Shown in pieces: positions 42,120 through 51,476 of a stretch of 64,000 nucleotides of DNA. This DNA is from JANPPS01 sp043758105 (GTDB lineage Bacteria > Pseudomonadota > Alphaproteobacteria > Acetobacterales > Acetobacteraceae). Numbering within the stretch: the first letter of the stretch is position 1; every line of letters begins with the position of its first letter. A model generated the notes under the pieces. That model was not told where the DNA came from. It was given only the letters and a program-made list of their open reading frames with translations, and did no database searches. The position numbers and the translations under genes are program-made. The DNA is taken from contig JAYVOF010000038.1 in NCBI GenBank assembly GCA_043758105.1, forward strand, positions 1-64,000, given 5' to 3'.

Positions 42120-43252
42120 CGCCCGCTCTCCCAGCCGGGCTCGGTGCGGGAGCGGCGTTTGGTCAGTGCCAGCAGCATGCCCACGCCCAGCGCCACCGCC
42201 AGCACGGAGCTGCCGCCATAGCTGATGAACGGCAGCGTCATGCCCTTGGTCGGGATCAGATGCAGCGAGGACGCCATGTTGACGAACGCCTGCAGCCCGA
42301 AGCTGGTGACCAGCCCCGCCGAGGCCAGTACCACGAACAAATCCCCCTCCGCCAACTGCCGCAACAAGCCGCGCAGCACGATGAAGCCGAACAGGCCCAG
42401 CACCAGCACGCACACCACCAGGCCAAATTCCTCGCCCAGCACGGCGAACACGAAATCCGCATGCGCGTCCGGCAGAATGTCCTTCACCCGGCCCTCGCCG
42501 GGGCCGCGGCCCATCAGCCCGCCATTGGCGAACGCCTCCAGCGCCGTGTTGACCTGATAGCTGTCACCGGACGCCGGGTCGAGGAACCGGGTCACCCGGC
42601 TGCGGACGTGTGGGAAGAAGCTATAGGCGCCGGCAGCCGCCGCCACGATGCCTCCCGCGGCCACGCCGACCAGCATGAGATTCAGGCCGTTGATGAATAG
42701 CTGCACGAAGAACACCGCCACCACGACCGCCAGCATCCCCATGTCCGGCTGCGCCTTCAGCAACAGCGCGATCACCACGAATACGGCGGCGGATAGGAGG
42801 GTGCCGGGGAATTGGCGGATGCGGTGGCCCTCGCTCAACAGCCAGGCGGTGACGACGGCGAAGCAGGGTTTCAGGAACTCGCTCGGCTGCAAGCTCATGC
42901 CCGGCAGCGCGATCCAGCGCCGGGCGCCCTTGATCTCGACGCCGGCGACCAGCGTCAGCGCGGTGAGGATGATGGCGGCGAGGCACCCGAGCAATGCCAG
43001 GCGACGGACGCCGCGCGGGGACAGCAACGACACGCCGACCACAACCGCGCCGGCCAAGGCCAGGAACACCACCTGTTTGAAAATAAACACGTCGCGCGGC
43101 ACGTGAATGCGCTCGGCCACCGCGGGCGAGGCCGACAGCATCATGATGTAGCCGAAGCCGATCAGCGCGCAGACCGCGACGAGCGTCCAGCGATCGACCG
43201 TCCACCACCAGCGGCCGAGGACCGAATTGTCGGTGCGGGAGAGTGCCGGCAT
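42116..43252 (-). CDS. ftsW: FtsW peptidoglycan glycosyltransferase (SEDS)
   Basis: 378 residues, about ten membrane segments. GARRWIALPGMSLQPSEFLK is the SEDS signature; PDMGMLAVVVAVFFVQLFI and the late GMTLPFISYGGSSVLAVALG are family hallmarks. It polymerises septal glycan together with FtsI. Start and murD stop share one base (TGATG). Confidence 0.95.
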   Translation of the reverse strand: MPALSRTDNSVLGRWWWTVDRWTLVAVCALIGFGYIMMLSASPAVAERIHVPRDVFIFKQVVFLALAGAVVVGVSLLSPRGVRRLALLGCLAAIILTALTLVAGVEIKGARRWIALPGMSLQPSEFLKPCFAVVTAWLLSEGHRIRQFPGTLLSAAVFVVIALLLKAQPDMGMLAVVVAVFFVQLFINGLNLMLVGVAAGGIVAAAAGAYSFFPHVRSRVTRFLDPASGDSYQVNTALEAFANGGLMGRGPGEGRVKDILPDAHADFVFAVLGEEFGLVVCVLVLGLFGFIVLRGLLRQLAEGDLFVVLASAGLVTSFGLQAFVNMASSLHLIPTKGMTLPFISYGGSSVLAVALGVGMLLALTKRRSRTEPGWESGR

Positions 43253-44544
43253 CAGGCGGCCTCCCTCACCAAATCGGCGAAGCGGTCGCCGCGGGCTTCG
43301 AAGCCACTGAATTGGTCGAAGCTGGCGCAGGCCGGAGAGAGCAGCACCGCCTCCGCCTGCAGATCATGCGCCAAGCCGCGCGCCATCGGCACGGCGCGGT
43401 CCAGCGTGTCCGCCATCGTATAGGGTATGCCGGACGCGTCCAGCGTGCGGGCCAGGGCCGGCGCGTCTTGGCCGATCAGCACGGCATGGGCGACGCGGTG
43501 CAGCAGCGGACGCAGATTTTCGATCCCGCCCGCCTTGGCCTGGCCGCCGGCGATCCACACCACCCGCGCGTAGCATTCCAGCGCGCGCGCGGCAGCGTCC
43601 GCGTTGGTGGCCTTGCTGTCGTTGATCCAGGCGACACCGTGCTGCACCGCCACACGCTGCTGCCGGTGCCGCAGGCCTTGGAACGACGCGATCCCGGCGG
43701 CGATCGCCTCGCGGCTAACGCCCAGGGCGCTCGCCACGGCGGCCGCGGCGGCGGCGTTTTGCGCGTTATGGGTGCCGGGCAGGCAAGGGGCCTCGGTCAT
43801 CGGCAGCAACGGGCCGTCTTGGTCGGTCAGTATGCCGGCGTTACACCACACATCGGCGGGCTGATGGCCGGAGATGGTGCGGGCGCCGGTTTCGTGCGCG
43901 GCCGTGGCGCTAAAGGGATCATCGATGCCGATCACGGCAATGCCATGCCGGTCGAAAATATGCAGCTTGGCGGCGATGTAGCCGATCATGTCGCCATGAC
44001 GGTCCAGATGGTCCGGCGACAGGTTCAGCAGCACCGCCACGTCGAACCGCAGCGTCATCAGGCGTTCCAACATGTAGGACGACATCTCCAGCACATAGAC
44101 GCCGCCCGGGCCCAGACTCGGGAGTGCCAAGGCGGCGACACCCAGATTGCCCCCCGCCGCCGCCGCTATGCCAGCGTTAACGAGGATATGGGTGATCAGC
44201 GCCGTGGTGGTACTTTTGCCGTTGGTGCCGGTGACACCCACGAACCGGGTCTGCGGCTCGGCCTGATACAGCAATTCGGCGTCCGACAGGATGGGAATGC
44301 CAGCCGCCCGCGCCGCGATCGCCGCCGGATGGGGGGTGGGCAAATGGTGCGGAATGCCCGGCGACAGCACCAGCGCGTCGAACCCGGCATAGCCCAGCGC
44401 CGGGTCATGCGGCTCGAGGTCATCCGGGATGTGGCGGTCATCCCAGACCCGCACCGTGGCGCCGCGGGCGATCAACCCATGCGCCACCGGCAGGCCATTC
44501 CGCCCTAATCCGACGACAGCATATTTTTTCCCGGCGAAGCTCAT
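43252..44544 (-). CDS. murD: UDP-N-acetylmuramoylalanine--D-glutamate ligase
   Basis: 430 residues. KYAVVGLGRNGLPVAHGLIA is the N-domain, GVTGTNGKSTTTALITHIL the ATP site near residue 118, and WINDSKATNADAAARAL the C-domain motif. It adds D-Glu to UDP-MurNAc-L-Ala. A 211-bp gap with an inverted repeat separates it from mraY, the only long gap inside the cluster apart from murE-murF. Confidence 0.95.
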   Translation of the reverse strand: MSFAGKKYAVVGLGRNGLPVAHGLIARGATVRVWDDRHIPDDLEPHDPALGYAGFDALVLSPGIPHHLPTPHPAAIAARAAGIPILSDAELLYQAEPQTRFVGVTGTNGKSTTTALITHILVNAGIAAAAGGNLGVAALALPSLGPGGVYVLEMSSYMLERLMTLRFDVAVLLNLSPDHLDRHGDMIGYIAAKLHIFDRHGIAVIGIDDPFSATAAHETGARTISGHQPADVWCNAGILTDQDGPLLPMTEAPCLPGTHNAQNAAAAAAVASALGVSREAIAAGIASFQGLRHRQQRVAVQHGVAWINDSKATNADAAARALECYARVVWIAGGQAKAGGIENLRPLLHRVAHAVLIGQDAPALARTLDASGIPYTMADTLDRAVPMARGLAHDLQAEAVLLSPACASFDQFSGFEARGDRFADLVREAA

Positions 44545-44602
44545 GTCCCTGCCGCGCTGAGGATAAAATTTGGCGGCGAGTAACCCCTGAATTTAAGGAA
44601 GA

Positions 44603-44708
44603 GGCCGCCAAGACACCAAGACGCCAAGGGTGTGGACCGATGGCCGTCCCAGCGAAACGGGAGCAGAGCCCTTGGCGTCCTTCTTGGTGTCTTGGCGTCT
44701 TGGCGGCC
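44603..44708. repeat. Inverted repeat between mraY and murD
   Basis: Arm GGCCGCCAAGACACCAAGAC at 44603 and its partner ending GTCTTGGCGTCTTGGCGGCC at 44708. The right arm has an extra 12 nt made of the same CCAAGA-type subunits. It is unlike the other repeat families here. Confidence 0.8.
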
Positions 44709-44755
44709 ACTTGTCAGCCGTTGACGACGGGACTCGCCGGGTCCGTGAAGCGCGC

Positions 44756-45844
44756 TCATCGCAGCTTCAAGGTGGCCAGACCCACCAAGGCGAGAATCAT
44801 GGAGACGATCCAAAAGCGTATCACGATGGTGGGCTCGGCCCAGCCCTTCTTCTCGAAATGATGGTGCAGCGGGGCCATCAGGAACACCCGGCGCCCGGTG
44901 CGCTTGAACCAGAACACCTGGATGATGACGCTCACCGTCTCTACCACGAACAGGCCGCCGACGATGGCCAGGACGATCTCATGCTTGGTCGCGACCGCCA
45001 CGGCGCCGAGCGCCCCGCCCAACGCGAGGCTGCCGGTATCGCCCATGAACACCGCGGCCGGCGGCGCGTTGAACCACAGGAAGCCGAGCCCGGCACCGAT
45101 CAAGGCGGACAGGAAGATCGCCAATTCGCCCACGCCGGCGACCGGATGGATCTGCAAGTAATCCGCAAAAATCCGGTTGCCGACGATATAGGCGATCAGC
45201 GCGAACACCCCCGCCGCGATGATGGTCGGTACGATCGCCAGGCCGTCCAGCCCGTCGGTCAAATTCACCGCATTGCTCGCGCCGATCATCACGAACATGC
45301 CCACCAGCGGAAAGCCGAAGCTGAGCGGGATCAGCACCTCCTTGAACACCGGAATCGTGAGCCCGGTGCTGAGCGGCCCGCGGGTCAGCACCATGATCCA
45401 CAGCGCGCAGCCGAGACCCAGGACCAATTGCGCCACGAGCTTGCCGCGGGCCGAGACGCCCCTGGTGTTGCGGCGGGACAGTTTCAGGAAATCATCGACG
45501 AACCCAACCGCGCCATAGCCGAGCGTCAGCAGCAGCACGGCCCAAACATAGCCATTGCCCAGATCCGCCCAGAACAGCGTGCTGGCGGTGAGCGACATCA
45601 GGATCAGCACGCCGCCCATGGTGGGCGTGCCCTTTTTCTCGATCAAATGCCGGGCTGGGCCGTCCTCGCGGATGGGCTGACCGCCATTCTGCACGGATTT
45701 CAACCAGCGGATCACCATGGGGCCAAGCCATAGCGTCACGAACAAAGAGGTCAGGCAGGCCGCACCCGCGCGGAACGTGATGTAACGGAACAAATTCGAA
45801 AGCACGAACTCGCCTGCGAATTGGCGTGATAGAAAGACCAGCAT
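44756..45844 (-). CDS. mraY: Phospho-MurNAc-pentapeptide translocase
   Basis: 362 residues, ten membrane segments. GVLILMSLTASTLFW, GAVGFVDDFLKLSRR (Asp pair), ASNAVNLTDGLDGLA (active-site Asp) and MAPLHHHFEKKGW (His cluster) are all present. It makes lipid I. Its start shares one base with the murF stop (TGATG). Confidence 0.96.
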   Translation of the reverse strand: MLVFLSRQFAGEFVLSNLFRYITFRAGAACLTSLFVTLWLGPMVIRWLKSVQNGGQPIREDGPARHLIEKKGTPTMGGVLILMSLTASTLFWADLGNGYVWAVLLLTLGYGAVGFVDDFLKLSRRNTRGVSARGKLVAQLVLGLGCALWIMVLTRGPLSTGLTIPVFKEVLIPLSFGFPLVGMFVMIGASNAVNLTDGLDGLAIVPTIIAAGVFALIAYIVGNRIFADYLQIHPVAGVGELAIFLSALIGAGLGFLWFNAPPAAVFMGDTGSLALGGALGAVAVATKHEIVLAIVGGLFVVETVSVIIQVFWFKRTGRRVFLMAPLHHHFEKKGWAEPTIVIRFWIVSMILALVGLATLKLR

Positions 45845-47181
45845 CAGCCCAAACCCCCGGGCCTTTGACCCAACTCACTTACCACCGCCCGCATGTTGCT
45901 GCCGAGGCTGCCCTTGACCAGCACCGTATCGCCGGGTTGCAGGCCGGCCCTCACCATCGGTGCCAACGCCACGCTATCGGCCGCATACGCCCCGCGCAGT
46001 GCGGACGGCACGGCGTCATACAGATTCCGCATCAGCGGGCCGCACGCATACAGCGTCTCGACCGAGTCGGCCACCGCTTCTGCTAACTTCAGGTGTTCGG
46101 CGACGCCGAAGCTGCCGAGCTCCAGCATGTCCCCGAGCACCGCCACCCGCCGCCCCGGTAAATCCCGCAACACCGCGAGCGCCGCCCGGACGGAGGCCCC
46201 GCTGGCGTTATAGCTCTCATCCAGCAGGGTGATGCCGCCCGGCAGCGTGCGCAGTTGTCCCCGTCCGGACACCGGGGCGAACCCATCCAGCGCGGCGGCA
46301 GCGCGCACCGGGTCGAGCCCCAGGGCGGCGCAAACGGCCAACGCGGCGGCGGCGTTCATCGCCATGTGCGCGCCCCGTGCGGCCAGGCGGAACCGCACCG
46401 GCACGCCCCGCACGTCCGCGATCACATCCTCGGTGGACGACAATAGACGCACCCCGGCCAATCCCGTGCTGCCGAAAGTCCGGATCACCCGGCCCGGCGC
46501 CCGCGCGGCCATGCGGTCAAAGAACGGGCTCTCGGCCGGCAGCACGCCGACCCCGTCCGGGGCGAGTGCCGCCAGCAGTGCGGCTTTCTCGTCCGCGATG
46601 GCGTCGAGGCTGCCCATATGGCCGATATGCGTGGCGGCGATGGTGGTGATGAGCGCCACGTGCGGGGCCACCATGGCGGCCAGCGGCGCGATCTCACCGG
46701 GATGGTTCATGCCGATCTCGGCCACGCAAAACATGGCGTCCGGCGGCAGCCGCGCGAGGGTGAGGGGGACGCCCCAATGGTTGTTATAGGACGCCTCCGC
46801 CGCATGGGCCGGGCCGAAGGCGGATAGGGCGGCTCGGAGCATTTCCTTGGTCGTGGTCTTGCCGACGCTGCCGGTGACGGCCACCATCCGCCCCTGAAAC
46901 CGGGCCCGCCCGGCCCGGCCCAGCGCCTGCAATCCGGCCAGGGTGTCCGGGACCCTGAGCGTGGCACCGTCCATGTCCTGATGCACCAGCGCCCCGGACG
47001 CCCCGCGCCGAAACGCCTCCGCCACATGCGCATGCCCGTCCGTCTCACCTTGCAACGCCACGAACAGGTCACCGGGCTGCAGCGTGCGGGTGTCGATGGA
47101 AATGCCGGTGGCCTCGAACGGGATGGCCATGACGCCGCCGGTCGCCGCCAGCAGCTCGGGCGCGGTCCATTTCATGCGCAT
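45844..47181 (-). CDS. murF: UDP-MurNAc-tripeptide--D-Ala-D-Ala ligase
   Basis: 445 residues from the ATG at 47181. VTGSVGKTTTKEMLRAAL is the ATP site, SYNNHWGVPLTLARL and VAEIGMNHPGEIAPL follow, and LLDESYNASGASVRAAL is the C-domain. It adds the dipeptide made by Ddl. The frame is open to 47229 through an inverted repeat, so the later start was chosen; an ATG two codons downstream is also possible. Confidence 0.94.
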   Translation of the reverse strand: MRMKWTAPELLAATGGVMAIPFEATGISIDTRTLQPGDLFVALQGETDGHAHVAEAFRRGASGALVHQDMDGATLRVPDTLAGLQALGRAGRARFQGRMVAVTGSVGKTTTKEMLRAALSAFGPAHAAEASYNNHWGVPLTLARLPPDAMFCVAEIGMNHPGEIAPLAAMVAPHVALITTIAATHIGHMGSLDAIADEKAALLAALAPDGVGVLPAESPFFDRMAARAPGRVIRTFGSTGLAGVRLLSSTEDVIADVRGVPVRFRLAARGAHMAMNAAAALAVCAALGLDPVRAAAALDGFAPVSGRGQLRTLPGGITLLDESYNASGASVRAALAVLRDLPGRRVAVLGDMLELGSFGVAEHLKLAEAVADSVETLYACGPLMRNLYDAVPSALRGAYAADSVALAPMVRAGLQPGDTVLVKGSLGSNMRAVVSELGQRPGGLG

Positions 47182-47209
47182 TGCCCCGAGGATCGACCGC
47201 GGCCCGGAT

Positions 47210-47281
47210 GGTGGGTTGCCCAAGCGCAACGAACCCTACGATGTGGTTCCCGTAGGGTGGGTTGCGCTTGGGCAACCCACC
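47210..47281. repeat. Inverted repeat between murF and murE
   Basis: Arm GGTGGGTTGCCCAAGCGCAA (from 47210) and its partner ending TTGCGCTTGGGCAACCCACC (to 47281), with GAACCCTACG / CGTAGGGT inside. It can form a long hairpin in the operon message between murE and murF. Confidence 0.85.
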
Positions 47282-47317
47282 ATGTGGCACGCAGGACATC
47301 TGACCGAGCCGCGGGCC

Positions 47318-48742
47318 TCACAGCAACCGTCGCACGGTTTGCACGTCGTCGAATGGGATCGTCTCGGTGCCGATGGTCTGGCCCTGCTCATGGCCCTTAC
47401 CGGCGATCGCCAGGACGTCACCGGGGCGGAGGTCGTGCAACGCCGCGCCGATCGCCGCCGCGCGGTCACCGATCTCGCGGGCGCCGGGGCAGGCGGCGAG
47501 GATGGCGGCGCGGATGCTGGCCGGGGGCTCACTGCGCGGATTGTCATCGGTGACGGTAACCCGGTCCGCGTCCCGGGCGGCCTGACCCATCAATGGCCGC
47601 TTGCCCCGGTCCCGGTCCCCGCCGGCACCGAACACCAAATGCAGCCGGCCGGTGGTGTGCGGGCGCAGGGCGGCGATCAGCCGGGTCAGCGCGTCCGGCG
47701 TGTGGGCGTAATCGACATAGACCGCCGCCCCGCTCGGCTCCGCCGCCAGCTCCATCCGCCCGCGCACGCCGGTGAGTTGCGGCAGCCGCAGCACCGCATC
47801 CGTCGTGCCGGTGACCATGGCGAGGCCCGCCGCCAGCAGCGCATTATCCGCCTGAAACCGGCCCGGCAGCGACAGGGTCACGCGGTGACGCCCGCCGCCG
47901 AAATCCAGATCCAGCGTCTGACCGCCCGGATGCGGCGTGACGTTCACCAGCCGGATCAGCGTCCCATTCACCCCCACCGTCTGGGCGTTACATGCCGCCA
48001 GCGTCTCCGGATCGAGGTCCGCCATCGCCACCCTGGGCGCACCGTCCGGCAACAACTCCCTGAATAGGCGGAGTTTGGCATCCCGGTAGGCGCCGAGCGT
48101 GCCGTGATAATCCATGTGGTCGCGCGTGAGATTGGTGAACCCGGCCGCACTCAGCCGCACGCCGTCGAGGCGGTATTGCGCGAGGCCGTGCGACGATGCC
48201 TCGATCGCCGCGGCCGTCACCCCATCCCGCGCCAGCCGGGCCAGGGTCTCGGCGAGCGTCACCGGGTCCGGCGTCGTGAGCCCGGCACCGCCGCGTTCGC
48301 CGGGCGCAATCACACCCAGCGTGCCAAGGCTCGCCGCGCGCTGACCGGTGTTCGTCAGGATTTGCCGCACGAATTCGACCGTGCTGGTCTTTCCGTTGGT
48401 GCCGGTGACCGCGATGATCGTCGCCGGCTGCGGCCCGGCCTGGAGCGCCGCCAGCCGGGCCAAGGCGCGGCGCGGCTCCGGATCTAGGATTAGCGGCCGG
48501 GCCGGCACGGCGTCGGGCCAGACGGTGCCGGACGGGGCCAGCACCGCCGCCGCCCCGCGCGCCACCGCGTCGGCGATAAACGCCCGGCCATCGTGATGCG
48601 TGCCCGGCAGCGCCGCATACAGCATGCCGGGCCGCACGGCGCGGCTGTCCGCGGTGATGCCGGTCAGCGCGTCCGGCATTCCGGCGGGCGCTGCGATGCC
48701 GAGCGCGTGCAGCATGTCAGCGGGCCGCGACGGCGGAGCCAT
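47318..48742 (-). CDS. murE: UDP-MurNAc-dipeptide--meso-diaminopimelate ligase
   Basis: 474 residues. GITADSRAVRPGMLYAALPG is the N-domain, VTGTNGKTSTVEFVRQIL the ATP site, and VTDDNPRSEPP holds the DNPR motif that selects meso-diaminopimelate rather than lysine. The ATG at 48742 has GGGAGG upstream and overlaps the ftsI end by 26 nt; an ATG at 48715 lacks a ribosome site. Confidence 0.95.
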   Translation of the reverse strand: MAPPSRPADMLHALGIAAPAGMPDALTGITADSRAVRPGMLYAALPGTHHDGRAFIADAVARGAAAVLAPSGTVWPDAVPARPLILDPEPRRALARLAALQAGPQPATIIAVTGTNGKTSTVEFVRQILTNTGQRAASLGTLGVIAPGERGGAGLTTPDPVTLAETLARLARDGVTAAAIEASSHGLAQYRLDGVRLSAAGFTNLTRDHMDYHGTLGAYRDAKLRLFRELLPDGAPRVAMADLDPETLAACNAQTVGVNGTLIRLVNVTPHPGGQTLDLDFGGGRHRVTLSLPGRFQADNALLAAGLAMVTGTTDAVLRLPQLTGVRGRMELAAEPSGAAVYVDYAHTPDALTRLIAALRPHTTGRLHLVFGAGGDRDRGKRPLMGQAARDADRVTVTDDNPRSEPPASIRAAILAACPGAREIGDRAAAIGAALHDLRPGDVLAIAGKGHEQGQTIGTETIPFDDVQTVRRLL

Positions 48743-50684
48743 GCTCGGCCTCCCGCCGAGGCGGCGGCTCATGCGGACTGCGCGCTATGGGGCTGGTAAA
48801 CGGGGGGCTGGTAAACGGGGGGCTGGTAAGCGGGGGGCTGGTAAGCGGGGCGGGCGTTACCGGCGCTGGCGGGACGGGCGCGGCCCCACCCGTGTAGCCA
48901 TGGCCGGGCTGTAGCGGCATCGTGAGCGTCGCCTGAATGGCGGCCGCCTGCGTGGTCTCGGGCATTATGCCCAGCATCGGGCCGATGCGCGCAATAACGC
49001 GGCCCGCCGCGGGGGCACTCACGGCACCAGCGGTAGAATAGCCACCCGTGCTGGCATTCCCCTTCGGCTCGTCCAGCATGAAATACACGGCATAGCGTGG
49101 CGCGTTCATGGGGAAAACCGACATGAAGGCGCTGATGTTGGCGTGCTTTTTATACCCATGCGCCGAAGACTTCTCTGCCGTCCCGGTCTTGCCACCGACG
49201 AAATAGCCCGGCACGTCCGCCGGCTTGCCATAGCCGTCGGTCACGACGAGGCGCATGAGCTTCCGCAGGATGTCGCTTGTGCCGGGTTTCATCACGCGAA
49301 TACCCTCCACCCGGTCCCCGGTCTCGGATGCGAGGATGGTTGGTTTCAGCACGAAACCGCCATTCGCCAGCGCCGCGGTGCCGCGCACGACATGCAAGGG
49401 TGAGACGGCGATCCCGTGGCCGAAGCCCACGGTCATGGTCGCGACCTCTTTCCAATTGGCCGCCGGCTGCACGATCGGTTGGCCCTGCTCCGGCAGCTCG
49501 ATGCCGACGCGGGTAAACATGCCCATCGCCTGCAGCCAGGAGCGCTGCCGCTCCGTGCCGACCGCCTGCGCGATATGCGCCGCGCCCAGATTGCTCGAAT
49601 AGGCGATCACTTCGGGCAATTGCAGCACGCGATGCTTGCCCTCGAAGTCGGAGATCGTGAACCGTCCGATCTTGATATCGTGCGCCGCGTCGAAGCTGCT
49701 CCAGAGCTGTGCCGCACCACTATCGAGCGCCATGGCGGCAGTCTGTAGTTTGAACGTGCTGCCGGGCTCGTACATGCCGGTCAGCGCCCGGTTGAACCGC
49801 TCCTCCTGGGTCGCTTCGCCGGGCTTGTTGGCGTCGAAATCCGGCAGGCTCACCATGGTGATGACCTCGCCGGTGCGGACGTCCATGACGATGCCGCAGC
49901 CGCCGATGGCCTGAAATTCGGTCATGGCGCGCGTGAGCTCGTCCCGCACCACGGCCTGAACTCGCACGTCGATCGAGAGGCGGAGCGGGGTTTGGTCCTC
50001 ATGCAGCCGCTGCTCGAACGCGCGCTCCGCCCCGGCCACGCCGTGCGCGTCCACGTCCACGTTACCGACGATGTGCGCCGCGACCCGGCCCTGCGGATAC
50101 CGCCGGCGCTCCGTCTGCTCGAAATAGACGCCGGGGATTCCCAGGTTGTTGATCGCCAGTTGCTCACGCGGCGCCAAATTGCGGGCGAGATAGACGAAGC
50201 CCTTGTCGCTGGCGAGGCGGGTGCGGATGGTGGACAAATCCAGCCGCGGCAGGGCGGCCTTGAGCTTCGCCGCGGCCTCCGCCGTGTCGATCATCTCGCG
50301 GGGGTTGGCGTAGAGCGCGGAGGTCGGCAACGAGACGGCGAGGACGATGCCGTTGCGGTCCACGATGGTGGCGCGGGTACGGGTGTTCGCCAGCGGTGCG
50401 TCGGTGGGCGCCGGGGCTTCGGCCGCGGCCAGGGTGGTCTGCACGTCCGGCAGCCGGGTCAGGCGGTCCAAATGCTTGGACTGGACCGGGAACAGCACGG
50501 TGGCGCCGGCCAATTTCATGATCAGCGCGAGGAACAGGAACGAAAACCCGCCGGCGGCCACCACCAGCCGCCCACGGGTCTTTTCCAAGACCGCCCGCCG
50601 CTGCAAATCGGGTGCCGTCACGCGGACCATCTGCATGCGCGGCTCGGTGCCCCGTGCGGAATCCGGAGCGGGCTCCCGCGTCAT
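48717..50684 (-). CDS. ftsI: Septal peptidoglycan transpeptidase FtsI (PBP3)
   Basis: 655 residues. One N-terminal membrane segment (VVAAGGFSFLFLALIMKLAG); a pedestal domain; then the transpeptidase with active-site S-x-x-K in EPGSTFKLQ near residue 310, SSN in AYSSNLGAAH and KTGT in GGKTGTAEKSS. The C-terminus adds about 60 residues past the usual end, with a PLTSP/PFTSP tandem repeat. It crosslinks septal glycan made by FtsW. Confidence 0.95.
   Translation of the reverse strand: MTREPAPDSARGTEPRMQMVRVTAPDLQRRAVLEKTRGRLVVAAGGFSFLFLALIMKLAGATVLFPVQSKHLDRLTRLPDVQTTLAAAEAPAPTDAPLANTRTRATIVDRNGIVLAVSLPTSALYANPREMIDTAEAAAKLKAALPRLDLSTIRTRLASDKGFVYLARNLAPREQLAINNLGIPGVYFEQTERRRYPQGRVAAHIVGNVDVDAHGVAGAERAFEQRLHEDQTPLRLSIDVRVQAVVRDELTRAMTEFQAIGGCGIVMDVRTGEVITMVSLPDFDANKPGEATQEERFNRALTGMYEPGSTFKLQTAAMALDSGAAQLWSSFDAAHDIKIGRFTISDFEGKHRVLQLPEVIAYSSNLGAAHIAQAVGTERQRSWLQAMGMFTRVGIELPEQGQPIVQPAANWKEVATMTVGFGHGIAVSPLHVVRGTAALANGGFVLKPTILASETGDRVEGIRVMKPGTSDILRKLMRLVVTDGYGKPADVPGYFVGGKTGTAEKSSAHGYKKHANISAFMSVFPMNAPRYAVYFMLDEPKGNASTGGYSTAGAVSAPAAGRVIARIGPMLGIMPETTQAAAIQATLTMPLQPGHGYTGGAAPVPPAPVTPAPLTSPPLTSPPFTSPPFTSPIARSPHEPPPRREAEHGSAVAAR
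48793..48850. repeat. 15-bp tandem repeat in the ftsI 3' end
   Basis: Nearly four copies of CTGGTAAACGGGGGG (with A/G change in later copies). Being 15 bp, each unit adds five residues (PLTSP or PFTSP on the minus strand) without shifting frame, so copy number can vary. Confidence 0.88.
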
Positions 50685-50690
50685 GGGAGG

Positions 50691-51476
50691 CTACCGCCCG
50701 GCATAGGGGGTGGGGGGTGGCAGCGCCGGGCGTCCGCCGCCGAGGGCGGAAGTGCGCATGACGGCTTCGCCGATTGCGGTGGGCGAGGCGATCGGTGGTG
50801 GCGCGGCCGCGACCGGTTGCACGGGGGCCACCGGCGCGATCCGGGCGGCGGGGAGCGGGGCCGCCACGGGGACGGGCCGCGACGAAACGCTGGCCGCGGG
50901 GGGCGGCAAGGGCTGGCTCGTGATTTGCGGCCGCGGGGTATAGGACGGGTTCGGCAACGGCGACGCTTGGGCCATCAGGATCGGGGCACGGACCGGCGGC
51001 ACCGGCACCGCGGCCGGATCGTGTGTCGCGGGGCGCGGCGGGATGGCGCGTGCGGCAATCAAGACGGGCGCCGGGCGAGTGACCTCGGGGGCTGGATGGG
51101 CCGGGGCGATAATGGGATGCAACTCGGCCACCACGGGCGCGGGCGGTTCCTCCTCCGTCGGCGGGGGCGCGAAGCTGCCGGGCGGGAGCGGGGCGGGCAG
51201 GCGGGCGCCCAGATCGGCCAGGGTCACGAACTGCGTGGGCGCCAGCGTGCGGAGGCCGCCGAGATGTTGCTGAGACAAGGTGGACAGCCGCTCGGGCTCG
51301 TTTAGCAGCGCCCATTCGGCCCGGAGTGCCGTGGTCCGCTCGCGCACCGCCTCGGTCGCCTTCAACGTGTGGCCGATCTCGCGGTCCAGCAGCAGGGCGC
51401 GGTGCTTGGTCTGATAGACATACAGGCCGGAGCCGCAGGCGAGCAGCAGGCAGACGCAGGTGAAGGGGCGGATCAT
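50691..51476 (-). CDS. ftsL: Cell division protein FtsL with a long Pro/Ala-rich tail
   Basis: 261 residues. A short N-terminus, one membrane segment (FTCVCLLLACGSGLYVYQT), a coiled coil and the LRAEWALLNEPERLSTLSQQ motif define alphaproteobacterial FtsL. Residues from about 90 on are Pro/Ala/Val-rich, low complexity and periplasmic. Usual FtsL proteins are 100-150 residues. Position between rsmH (4-nt overlap) and ftsI supports the call. Confidence 0.85.
   Translation of the reverse strand: MIRPFTCVCLLLACGSGLYVYQTKHRALLLDREIGHTLKATEAVRERTTALRAEWALLNEPERLSTLSQQHLGGLRTLAPTQFVTLADLGARLPAPLPPGSFAPPPTEEEPPAPVVAELHPIIAPAHPAPEVTRPAPVLIAARAIPPRPATHDPAAVPVPPVRAPILMAQASPLPNPSYTPRPQITSQPLPPPAASVSSRPVPVAAPLPAARIAPVAPVQPVAAAPPPIASPTAIGEAVMRTSALGGGRPALPPPTPYAGR

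Noticed and set aside
42120..42413. Longer murG start
   Set aside because: It would run through most of the ftsW 3' end in another frame; the ATGA overlap at 42119 is the consistent junction.
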